7,997 nt of DNA from contig JAITPU010000074.1 in the NCBI GenBank assembly GCA_031289235.1, positions 1 to 7,997 of the forward strand, in the 5' to 3' direction. Below are positions 1-5,886 of this stretch, in pieces. Under the pieces are notes generated by a model that was not told where the DNA came from, searched no databases, and worked only from the letters and a program-made list of their open reading frames with translations. The position numbers and the translations under genes are program-made. Each line of letters begins with the position of its first letter. Positions within the stretch are counted from its first letter, which is position 1. The stretch comes from Eubacteriales Family XIII. Incertae Sedis bacterium (GTDB lineage: Bacteria; Bacillota; Clostridia; Peptostreptococcales; Anaerovoracaceae).

Positions 1-435
1 CTTTCCGGGCGGGGCGCTCGTCGCGGCATCCGGCCTTTCTACTCGAAGGCTGACAAGGTGACGGCGGACGAAAATTTGGCGCGCCTTGGTATCGACAGGC
101 TGAAAAACAAGTGCTACAGGGAGTTGTCCGGCGGCCAACAGCAGAGGGTGCTGTTGGCGCGGGCGCTCTGCGCGACTCAGAAAATGCTGCTCCTCGACGA
201 GCCTGTAGCCGGACTTGACCCTGTGGCAACACAGGATTTATACCGCACCATTGACAAGATTAACCGCGAAACAGGGATTACCATAGTGATGGTTTCACAC
301 GATATCCAAAGCGCGGTGAAATATGCCGGGCGCATCCTTCATCTGAAGAACACGCAAGTGTTTTTCGGAGAAACAGCGGATTATGTGCGCTCCGGTGCAG
401 GAGCCGGGTTTTGGAGAGGTGAGCGTGGTGATTAA
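1..435 (+). CDS. znuC: Metal (zinc/manganese-type) ABC transporter ATP-binding protein, 5' end outside window
   Basis: This is the C-terminal 144 residues of the ATPase that powers a cluster-9 metal importer on the inner face of the membrane. The reading frame is open from base 1, so the Walker A half lies upstream of the window. Visible in order are: a segment ending PFYSKADK (visible residues 12-19), typical of ZnuC/AdcC-like ATPases; the ABC signature LSGGQQQR (42-49); Walker B and D-loop in LLLDEPVAGLDP (63-74); and the switch histidine in VMVSHD (96-101). All catalytic motifs of this half are intact. The stop lies inside the start of the permease gene, so the two are translationally coupled. 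Zinc is favoured over manganese because of the family resemblance and the downstream lipoprotein, but the sequence does not prove the metal. The operon promoter, and any Zur box, would lie upstream of the window. Confidence 0.9.
   Translation, partial: LSGRGARRGIRPFYSKADKVTADENLARLGIDRLKNKCYRELSGGQQQRVLLARALCATQKMLLLDEPVAGLDPVATQDLYRTIDKINRETGITIVMVSHDIQSAVKYAGRILHLKNTQVFFGETADYVRSGAGAGFWRGERGD
413..419 (+). promoter_or_regulatory. Ribosome binding site deciding the permease start
   Basis: GGAGAGG inside the last codons of the ATPase gene, eight bases before GTG 428 and five before GTG 425. It argues against the upstream ATG at 383, which has no comparable site. Confidence 0.6.
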
Positions 436-1291
436 CATTCTGATAGAAATGTTCTCGTACACCTTTCTCGTCCGCGCGGTTATTGTCGGGTTGCTCGTTT
501 CGCTCTGCGCGGCTTTGTTGGGTGTAAGCCTTGTGCTGAAACGTTACTCCATGATCGGCGACGGGCTTTCCCATGTGGGCTTCGGGACATTGGCGCTTGC
601 CACGGCAATGAACGCCGCTCCTTTGACGGTTTCCATACCGATCGTGGTGCTGGCGGCATTCCTCTTGCTCCGCATCAGCGAGAACAGCAAGATAAAGGGC
701 GACGCCGCGATTGCGCTGATCTCCACGGGTTCGCTGGCGATTGGCGTGGTGGTCATATCACAGACGACAGGGATGAACACGGATGTGTGCAATTACATGT
801 TCGGCAGTATTCTGGCGATGAGCAAAGACGATGTGAACCTGAGTATCACGCTTGCAATTGTGGTGCTGACGCTGTTTGTGCTGTTCTACAATAAAATTTT
901 CGCGGTCACGTTTGACGAAACTTTCGCACAGGCCACCGGCACAAAAACCGGGCTGTACAATATGCTGATCGCCTTCCTGACGGCGATTACGATCGTGCTT
1001 GGCATGAGGATGATGGGTGCGCTGCTTATCTCCAGTCTTATTATCTTTCCCGCGCTGACCTCAATGAGGGTATGTAAAAAATTCAAAACCGTAACCGTCT
1101 GTTCGGCGTTCGTTTCGGTGATATGCTTCTTTATCGGTGTTATCGGCTCATATCTATACGCCACGCCGACAGGAGCAAGTGTCGTCATCATCAATATCAT
1201 CGCGTTCCTGCTGTTTTGGGCGGCAAAATTCATCTCACAGTCTCGCATAATCACGAAAACGCGCGGAACCGTCACAATAAGGAGAGGTTGA
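428..1291 (+). CDS. znuB: Metal ABC transporter permease, ABC-3 family (ZnuB-like)
   Basis: Membrane permease of the importer, 287 residues from the chosen start and full length for the ABC-3 (PF00950) family. It is strongly hydrophobic throughout, with repeated membrane-spanning segments. Family landmarks are the motif YSMIGDGLSHVGFG (about residues 41-54), the segment RMMGALLISSLIIFPALTSM (about 195-214), and TPTGASVVIIN near the C-terminus. The frame is open back to an ATG at 383, but that lies deep inside the ATPase gene. The GTG at 428 has GGAGAGG (413-419) eight bases upstream and gives the usual family N-terminus; GTG at 425 is also possible. It overlaps the ATPase gene by 8 bases, so the two products are probably made together. 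The periplasmic-type binding protein (ZnuA) is not in the window and may lie upstream. Confidence 0.92.
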   Translation: MINILIEMFSYTFLVRAVIVGLLVSLCAALLGVSLVLKRYSMIGDGLSHVGFGTLALATAMNAAPLTVSIPIVVLAAFLLLRISENSKIKGDAAIALISTGSLAIGVVVISQTTGMNTDVCNYMFGSILAMSKDDVNLSITLAIVVLTLFVLFYNKIFAVTFDETFAQATGTKTGLYNMLIAFLTAITIVLGMRMMGALLISSLIIFPALTSMRVCKKFKTVTVCSAFVSVICFFIGVIGSYLYATPTGASVVIINIIAFLLFWAAKFISQSRIITKTRGTVTIRRG

Positions 1292-1294
1292 TTA

Positions 1295-1894
1295 ATGAAA
1301 AAGATATGTGCGTTAATAACAGCAAGCCTTGTCTTGTCAGCAATGCTGACGGGCTGCAGCAACAAGCCTTCCGCGAATCTGCCGCCAAAAAACAACAATG
1401 GCACACAGACCGTAAATCTGCTGAACAGCACAAACTCCGGCGTAATATCATCCGAGAGCGATAGCGTCGGCATACCGTCGCCTGAGCATGGCGACGGCAG
1501 CGCTATTGACAGCGAAGTATCTGTTGCCGCGTCCGGCGATGTGGTCGAAATCAAAGAAAAGCTGTTCATCGCTCAAACGAATGATATCTACTACAACGCC
1601 GAGGACTACTTGGGGAAAATCATCAAATATGAGGGCATCTTTGATGTATACGAAGTTCCCGAAACCGGATTGAAATACTACTCTGTCATTCGATACGGTC
1701 CCGGATGCTGCGGAATCGACGCGAACGCCGGATTTGAGGTAACGTGTTCGGGCGCATATCCCAATGCCAACGACTGGGTAGAGGCTATAGGAGTTCTGGA
1801 GTCCTACGAGGAAGATGGCTATCAGTATTTGCGTCTCAATCTCTCCTCGCTGAATGTTCTGCCTGCCCGCGGCGCGGAATATGTCTCCCAGTGA
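1295..1894 (+). CDS. Lipoprotein with DUF1980/TIGR03943-like C-terminal domain, in metal-import operon
   Basis: A 199-residue protein starting at ATG 1295, seven bases after GGAGAGG (1281-1287) and only three bases after the permease stop. It begins with a lipoprotein signal peptide: MKK, a hydrophobic stretch, then the lipobox LTGC with Cys21 as the expected lipidated residue. It should be anchored on the outer face of the membrane. Residues 22-90 are a low-complexity linker rich in Ser, Asn, Pro and Gly. Residues 95-190 form a compact domain with YLGKIIKYEG, then GPGCCGIDANAG (136-147, Cys138-Cys139) and WVEAIGVLES (161-170). The CC-x-D-A pattern followed by a W-V-x-x-x-G-x-L strand resembles the C-terminal domain of YcgQ/TIGR03943-type proteins (DUF1980). 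The operon position suggests a role in extracytoplasmic zinc handling. That role is inferred; the domain match is from memory of the pattern. Confidence 0.75.
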   Translation: MKKICALITASLVLSAMLTGCSNKPSANLPPKNNNGTQTVNLLNSTNSGVISSESDSVGIPSPEHGDGSAIDSEVSVAASGDVVEIKEKLFIAQTNDIYYNAEDYLGKIIKYEGIFDVYEVPETGLKYYSVIRYGPGCCGIDANAGFEVTCSGAYPNANDWVEAIGVLESYEEDGYQYLRLNLSSLNVLPARGAEYVSQ

Positions 1895-2041
1895 CGGCAG
1901 TACCACTATTTATAAGGCAGGCGTCGATAAGGCGTGAAGCGGGGCATCCGCTACGCGCTCATGCGCGGCATTGATATTATCCGGCGCTCTGCGGAAAGCC
2001 CCGTAACATACCTTTGATCGGATATCCTCCCTCAAAGATCG
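1895..2041. other. Convergent intergenic region between lipoprotein and BKACE genes
   Basis: 147 bases separating two genes that point at each other. It contains an imperfect dyad, CTTTGA (2012-2017) and TCAAAG (2032-2037) with a 14-base loop, and a long-range pairing CGGGGC (1940-1945) with GCCCCG (1998-2003). Neither is followed by a T-run on either strand, so I do not call a classic intrinsic terminator. Short open stretches exist on both strands but have no ribosome binding site. Confidence 0.4.
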
Positions 2042-2878
2042 TTATTCTGCGGCCCGCGCGCCCGAAATGCTCAAAATACGTCTGGATTCCGCCGGCGAGG
2101 CGATTTCACGCCCCAGAAGTTTTGCTATTTTCACCGCCTTTTCGACCAACTCACCGTTGCTCGCAGCCAATACGCCTTTTTCTAAGTAAAGATTGTCCTC
2201 AAAACCTACCCTGACATGCCCTCCCATAATGATAGCCGCCGCCGCCATATCAAATTCCGATTTTCCGATGCCGGCCGCCGTCCATGTGGAACCCGGCGGA
2301 ACGCTGCCCGCCATAAAGGCCAGATCGCGCACGGTCGCTGCTATCTGCACGCCCATGACGAAATCAAAATGCAACGGGTGGAGGAGCAATCCCTTTCTGT
2401 CTACCCTGAGAGCTATGTCTATCATCCCCTTATCGAATACTTCCAGTTCGGGTTTGACGCCGCGCTCTTTCATGACAGCCGCGAAATTGAATATGGTGTT
2501 GTCCGTGTTCACGAATATTTCATCGCCGCCGAAATTAAGCGTTCCGCAGTCCAGCGTGGCAAATTCGGGAGCGGGCGTAACCTCCGTGGATTGCAGGCGT
2601 TCCAAATCGGTCATGCCTACCGCGCCTCCGGTTGACGGCTGTAAGATGACTTCGGGGCAGACTTTGCGAATAGCGTCCATACATTCCTGAAAACGCTCCC
2701 TGCTTTGAGTTGGCGTCCCGTCGTCTTCCCGGACGTGCAGGTGGATGACGGAAGCGCCGGCCGCACAAGCTGACTCTGCCTCGCGCACTATCTCATCAAT
2801 CGTATATGGAACCGCCGGATTGTTTTTCTTTGTGACCTCGGCTCCGCAAATCGCCGCGGTGATAATCAACTTTTCCAT
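2042..2878 (-). CDS. Beta-keto acid cleavage enzyme (BKACE/Kce family, DUF849)
   Basis: 278 residues, full length for the family. BKACE enzymes are zinc-dependent and exchange a beta-keto acid with acetyl-CoA to give acetoacetate and a new acyl-CoA; the founding member, Kce, cleaves 3-keto-5-aminohexanoate in lysine fermentation. Seen here are HLHVRE with metal ligands His46 and His48, Glu14 in AEVTKK, QPSTGG with Ser82, LDCGTLNFGG (109-118), and RVGFEDNLY (223-231) with the expected metal-binding Glu227 flanked by Arg223 and Asp228. The active site therefore looks complete. The substrate cannot be read from sequence: no other lysine-fermentation gene (aminomutase, dehydrogenase, ammonia lyase) is visible nearby. 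The start at 2878 has AAAGGG a few bases upstream. It follows rapZ by 91 bases on the same strand, so it may be read from the murB operon or from its own promoter. Confidence 0.9.
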   Translation of the reverse strand: MEKLIITAAICGAEVTKKNNPAVPYTIDEIVREAESACAAGASVIHLHVREDDGTPTQSRERFQECMDAIRKVCPEVILQPSTGGAVGMTDLERLQSTEVTPAPEFATLDCGTLNFGGDEIFVNTDNTIFNFAAVMKERGVKPELEVFDKGMIDIALRVDRKGLLLHPLHFDFVMGVQIAATVRDLAFMAGSVPPGSTWTAAGIGKSEFDMAAAAIIMGGHVRVGFEDNLYLEKGVLAASNGELVEKAVKIAKLLGREIASPAESRRILSISGARAAE

Positions 2879-2910
2879 ATCAAATCCCTTTTTCTTATCT
2901 CTTTATTTCC

Positions 2911-2932
2911 GCAATAATCGTAACTATATTGC
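2911..2932. repeat. Perfect 6-bp dyad upstream of the BKACE gene
   Basis: GCAATA and TATTGC separated by 10 bases, centred about 43 bases before the BKACE start. On the minus strand it overlaps a possible -10 hexamer TATAGT (2923-2928). It could be an operator or a weak structure after rapZ; there is no T-run to make it a terminator, and chance is not excluded. Confidence 0.3.
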
Positions 2933-2969
2933 CCATCGGCGGGGGCCGGTCGTCATCGAAGCAATACTG

Positions 2970-3818
2970 TCACAGATCTCTGTGGATAAGCGTGACATTA
3001 TAACCTTTTTCCGATAATTCACTGAAAAATGCGTGCGCCATGGAAACAGAGCGATGCTGGCCGCCGGTGCAGCCAAACGCGATATTCAAGTGATATTTCC
3101 CTTCCCGCACATAACAGGGGCTTATCCTTTCCACCAACGCCAGAACCGTATCCCTGAAAAAAGAGCTTTCCGGCCATTTCATTACGTATTCCCGCACTGT
3201 TTCGCTGTTTCCGGTCAGATGTTTAAGTCCGGACACATAAAAAGGATTGGATATGAAACGCAGATCGAAAACCATGTCCGCTTCCGCAGGCATTCCGTAT
3301 TTGAAGCCGAACGACACTACGTTGATCTTGAAATCGTCCGCCTTCTCGCCGGCGAAAAATAATTCCCTTATCTTCTCGTTAGTCTCCGCAGGTTTCAGAT
3401 TCGACGTGTTGATAACGAAATCGGCGGCTTTTTTCATCTCTGAAAGCTTTTCCCGTTCCATCCGGATCGCTTCCAGATTCGTCAACTTCCCTCCAAAGGG
3501 ATGATTCCGGCGCGTTTCGCTGAATCTGCGCAGCAGAACCTTATCAGACGCGTCCAGAAACAGAATCTTATAATCCAGCTTCGCCTCGCTAAGTCCGTTC
3601 AGGCTGTCTCTCAGGTCGCCGAAAAATCCGCCGCCCCGGATGTCAATGACGAACACCGCCCTCTCCATTTCCCATTTGCTGCGGCGGATCAGGTCTACGA
3701 AATTCTGGATCAGCAAAGGCGGAAGGTTATCGATGCAATAATATCCGATGTCTTCAAAACAATTGATCGCGCCGCTTTTCCCGGCCCCCGACATGCCGGT
3801 CACCACAATAATTTCCAT
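2970..3818 (-). CDS. rapZ: RNase adapter / nucleotide-binding regulator RapZ (YvcJ family)
   Basis: 282 residues, the normal length. It opens with the P-loop GMSGAGKS (residues 8-15), followed by FEDIGYYCIDNLPP (21-34), the Walker B-like strand FVIDIRGG (56-63) and HPFGG (106-110). The C-terminal domain has SFGFKYGMP (169-177), DLRFISNPF (185-193) and GCTGGQHRSV (249-258), all hallmarks of the family. In E. coli RapZ binds small RNAs and controls glucosamine-6-phosphate synthase; Bacillus YvcJ binds and hydrolyses nucleotides and affects competence. Its exact role in this organism is unknown. The ribosome binding site GGAG lies in the last codons of the PHP gene, which ends four bases upstream, so the pair is coupled. 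Being next to murB fits a link to amino-sugar and cell-wall supply. The usual downstream partners yvcK and whiA are absent here. Confidence 0.95.
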   Translation of the reverse strand: MEIIVVTGMSGAGKSGAINCFEDIGYYCIDNLPPLLIQNFVDLIRRSKWEMERAVFVIDIRGGGFFGDLRDSLNGLSEAKLDYKILFLDASDKVLLRRFSETRRNHPFGGKLTNLEAIRMEREKLSEMKKAADFVINTSNLKPAETNEKIRELFFAGEKADDFKINVVSFGFKYGMPAEADMVFDLRFISNPFYVSGLKHLTGNSETVREYVMKWPESSFFRDTVLALVERISPCYVREGKYHLNIAFGCTGGQHRSVSMAHAFFSELSEKGYNVTLIHRDL

Positions 3819-3822
3819 ATTT

Positions 3823-4581
3823 TTACATCTCCAAATTCACTATCCTGGAAAGCTCTAGGCCGGAAGCAAGCGCCAGTTTTAAAGCCGGAATGAAATCCCC
3901 CACCCTGTCCGGCGAATGAGCGTCGCTGCTTATTACGAATTTCACGTCCGTCAGCGCCATCGTTTTCAGATCATTTTCCGTCAGATTTTTATGCCACGTG
4001 TTGATCTCGATCCACGTTCCTTTTTGAGCGCAGACCGCCGCGACCTCAAGCATATCGACCGGAGCTTTGTCGCCGGGATGCGTCAGGATTTTAATGTCGT
4101 TGGAATGTATCGCGCTAAGCACCAGTTCCGTATTACGGATCATCTGCTGCTTCGAACATCCGCCCGCTTTGCGGGATATCAGATTCCCGCCGTGAATCAG
4201 CGCCGACCGCAGCGGATTTACACCCGCGACACCGTAATGATACCCGGCGATCACATAGTCGAAGAGCGAAAATTCGCTGGCCTGCACGTCCAGCCACCCC
4301 GATTTATTTATGATGTTCGCTTCCACGCCGAGCAGCACATCCATATCCGGATAGATATCTTTCAGTCTGTCGATCTCCCGGCGCATAACAGGAATATCTT
4401 TCCGCTTTATCCCGAAAAACAGATGGCCCGGGCCGTGATCCGTTATTCCGACGCGCATGACACCCTTCGCCCTTGCCGCCAGCAGATTTTCCTCTATTGT
4501 ACCCGTTCCGTGAGAGAAAACAGTGTGGGTATGCAGGTCGAATTTCATGCGGTATCCGATATTTTCCGCCTTACGTTCCAT
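3823..4581 (-). CDS. PHP-domain metal-dependent phosphoesterase
   Basis: 252 residues of the polymerase-and-histidinol-phosphatase fold, a trinuclear metal site hydrolase. The ligands are all visible: DLHTHT (His17, His19), ITDHGPGH (Asp48, His49), GVEANI (Glu87), GYHYG (His115), LTHPGD (His168) and SSDAHSP (Asp220, His222). It resembles the YcdX-like stand-alone PHP phosphatases rather than the PHP domain of a DNA polymerase. The substrate is unknown; the position between murB and rapZ is common in clostridia. I keep the start at 4581 because GGGGAGAG (4586-4593) sits just before it. That start overlaps the end of murB by 11 bases. An inner ATG at 4548 (residue 12) also fits the family but has no good ribosome binding site. 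Confidence 0.9.
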   Translation of the reverse strand: MERKAENIGYRMKFDLHTHTVFSHGTGTIEENLLAARAKGVMRVGITDHGPGHLFFGIKRKDIPVMRREIDRLKDIYPDMDVLLGVEANIINKSGWLDVQASEFSLFDYVIAGYHYGVAGVNPLRSALIHGGNLISRKAGGCSKQQMIRNTELVLSAIHSNDIKILTHPGDKAPVDMLEVAAVCAQKGTWIEINTWHKNLTENDLKTMALTDVKFVISSDAHSPDRVGDFIPALKLALASGLELSRIVNLEM

Positions 4582-5560
4582 TCAGCTCTCCCCGCCCGTT
4601 TTCAGCCGCGCGAGCCTTCGCGGGCAAATCCTCTCCGACAATGCGCACCTCCGGCTCGAGCAATATTCCAAAGCGTTCCAGCACAGATTGCCGCACAGCG
4701 CCGATCAGGCTTATGATATCCGCTGCTTTCGCGCCTCCCGTGTTTACGATAAACCCGGCGTGCAGCGTCGAAACCTGCGCGCCGCCGCATACCAGCCCCT
4801 GAAGCCCGGCTTCTCTGATCAGACGCCCCGCGAACGCGCCTTCCGGACGTTTGAACGCGCTGCCTGCGCTGGGCATATTCACGGGCTGTTTTTCATTTCT
4901 CTCTCTCACAAATCCCCTCATACGCTCTCTGATAGCGCGTGGATCATCTTTTTTCAGAAAAAACGCGGCGCCAACGACGATATCCCTGTTTTTTTGGAAT
5001 ATGCTGCCGCGATAAGAAAACTCCAGAGAATCAATATCATCCGACGTTTTTTCCGCATATCCGTTCCTCTCCGACAGCAAAGTAACCGACGCTAAGATAT
5101 CTCTGATCTCCCTGCCATACGCCCCGGCGTTCATGAAAACCGCGCCGCCGACGCTTCCCGGTATCCCGCACGCGAATTCCAATCCTGAAAGAGAAGCCTC
5201 GGCAGCCGCTTCGGCGGCCATGGAGAGCAGGGTCCCCGCCTGAGCGTAAAGCGCGTTTTCTCTGATTTCCATCGCGGAAAACATTGCGCCCAGACGCACT
5301 ATAACGCCACGAAAACCTCCATCCCGCACCAAAAGATTGGAACCGTTTCCGATAATCATCCAAGGCGCGCCGGATTTTTCTAAAAAGCCGGCGCAGGCGG
5401 TCAGTTCGCCACAGCTCGCGGGTTCGGCCAGCAGATCCGCCTTCCCTCCTGCTCTGAAAGATGTATATCCGGCCATAGAAACGTCACGGACGAGTGTGCC
5501 GCGAGAGAGGATTTTTCGCAGTTCCGCCGCGATTTTATCGCGATTATATTCGCCATTCAT
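4571..5560 (-). CDS. murB: UDP-N-acetylenolpyruvoylglucosamine reductase (MurB)
   Basis: 329 residues. MurB is the cytoplasmic FAD enzyme that reduces enolpyruvyl-UDP-GlcNAc to UDP-N-acetylmuramate, the second committed step of peptidoglycan synthesis. The FAD-binding domain shows YTSFRAGGKAD (32-42), IIGNGSNLLVRDGGF (69-83) and CGIPGSVGGAVFMNAGAYG (131-149). The substrate half shows FSYRGS (181-186), the catalytic-serine motif PSAGSAFKRPEG (230-241, Ser234) and LEPEV (301-305) with the C-terminal catalytic glutamate. There is no Tyr-loop insertion typical of type I enzymes, so this looks like type II. The C-terminus runs about 20 residues past the family core and overlaps the PHP start. No Shine-Dalgarno sequence precedes the ATG, and a good -10 promoter element ends only seven bases before it, which suggests a leaderless or very short-leader mRNA. 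Confidence 0.96.
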   Translation of the reverse strand: MNGEYNRDKIAAELRKILSRGTLVRDVSMAGYTSFRAGGKADLLAEPASCGELTACAGFLEKSGAPWMIIGNGSNLLVRDGGFRGVIVRLGAMFSAMEIRENALYAQAGTLLSMAAEAAAEASLSGLEFACGIPGSVGGAVFMNAGAYGREIRDILASVTLLSERNGYAEKTSDDIDSLEFSYRGSIFQKNRDIVVGAAFFLKKDDPRAIRERMRGFVRERNEKQPVNMPSAGSAFKRPEGAFAGRLIREAGLQGLVCGGAQVSTLHAGFIVNTGGAKAADIISLIGAVRQSVLERFGILLEPEVRIVGEDLPAKARAAENGRGELNGT

Positions 5561-5567
5561 GATATTC

Positions 5568-5596
5568 AGTATATCACATAACGCTTATTTTCACTA
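5568..5596 (-). promoter_or_regulatory. Predicted murB promoter (extended -10)
   Basis: Reading the minus strand, TGATATACT places an extended -10 hexamer TATACT at 5573-5568. A weak -35, TAGTGA (5596-5591), lies 17 bases upstream. Transcription would begin at about 5560-5561, essentially at the murB ATG. A second candidate, a perfect TATAAT at 5612-5607, has only a poor -35 and would give a leader of about 40 bases, also without a ribosome binding site. Confidence 0.5.
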
Positions 5597-5783
5597 TATT
5601 CATTCAATTATATTAAATTTTGGCTCCGTACAAAATTGAAACCCGCAAGCGCATTCAAATTGTTGAACGGATATCTGAGAGGCAGAGGCTTTGCCCACCG
5701 CCGCGCGGACTATAAGCCAGCGGCAGAACACATGTTTGGATAAACAAAATTTTGACGTTTTTCCCGCAAAACATCAAAACTTA

Positions 5784-5792
5784 TGATATACT
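5784..5792 (+). promoter_or_regulatory. Predicted gltX promoter (extended -10 TGATATACT)
   Basis: An extended -10 element, TG-A-TATACT, with the hexamer at 5787-5792. No good -35 is present at the usual spacing; TTGACG at 5752-5757 is too far away. Transcription would start near 5799, giving a leader of about 88 bases. The same nine bases occur in the murB promoter on the other strand. Confidence 0.5.
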
Positions 5793-5795
5793 AAT

Positions 5796-5851
5796 TTTGT
5801 TTGGTTCTGCCAACAAAGCCCGGCGGAAAAAAGACCGCCGCGACTTTTTTT
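5796..5851 (+). terminator. Intrinsic terminator / attenuator-like structure in the gltX leader
   Basis: Two hairpins follow the predicted gltX start site. The first pairs 5796-5804 with 5810-5817 (TTTGTTTGG with CCAACAAA, one bulged T). The second pairs CGGCGG (5821-5826) with CCGCCG (5835-5840) around an A-rich 8-base loop, and after four bases comes a run of seven T's (5845-5851). This has the shape of a Rho-independent terminator on the plus strand, 35 bases before the gltX ATG. As no plus-strand gene lies between murB and gltX, it most likely attenuates gltX or ends a short leader RNA. It lacks the T-box consensus. Confidence 0.55.
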
Positions 5852-5886
5852 GTTTCTACCATATTAAGTACCGGGGTAATAATTAA

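Larger units (their letters stand above)
5561..5886. other. Divergent intergenic region between murB and gltX
   Basis: 326 bases between two genes pointing away from each other. The murB-proximal 70 bases are AT-rich and hold the murB promoter. The middle (about 5640-5745) is GC-richer, with a CCGCGCGG palindrome at 5701-5708; both strands are open for 35-50 codons there but without start signals. The gltX-proximal part holds the extended -10 element, a bulged hairpin, a terminator-like hairpin with T-run, and a weak GGGG ribosome binding site (5873-5876). Confidence 0.8.

Noticed and set aside
886..1569. Minus-strand open frame of 227 codons opposite the permease and lipoprotein genes
   Set aside because: Antisense to two clear genes and crossing their junction; no ribosome binding site or motif.
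2012..2037. CTTTGA/TCAAAG dyad as a bidirectional terminator
   Set aside because: Six mostly AT pairs, a 14-base loop and no flanking T-run on either strand.
2937..2948. CGGC-GGGG-GCCG hairpin after rapZ as a terminator
   Set aside because: Only four pairs and no T-run on the minus strand after it.
2971..2984. Perfect palindrome CACAGATCTCTGTG at the end of rapZ
   Set aside because: It is within conserved coding sequence for the rapZ C-terminus and lacks a T-run; probably chance.
3916..4716. Plus-strand open frame of 266 codons opposite the PHP gene and the murB end
   Set aside because: It runs antisense to two genes with complete family motifs; its own protein is rich in Arg, His and Pro without family features.
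5582..5743. Open frames on both strands in the middle of the murB-gltX gap (plus strand ends at TAA 5741; a 45-codon frame on minus)
   Set aside because: No ATG with a ribosome binding site on either strand, and both strands are equally open, as expected for a GC-richer patch by chance. A decayed gene is not excluded.
5752..5757. TTGACG as the gltX -35 element
   Set aside because: It is 24 bases from TATGAT and 29 from TATACT, far beyond the usual 16-18.
5640..5886. T-box riboswitch for gltX
   Set aside because: No GGTGGNACCGCG-like T-box core and no long specifier stem; the predicted leader is too short.
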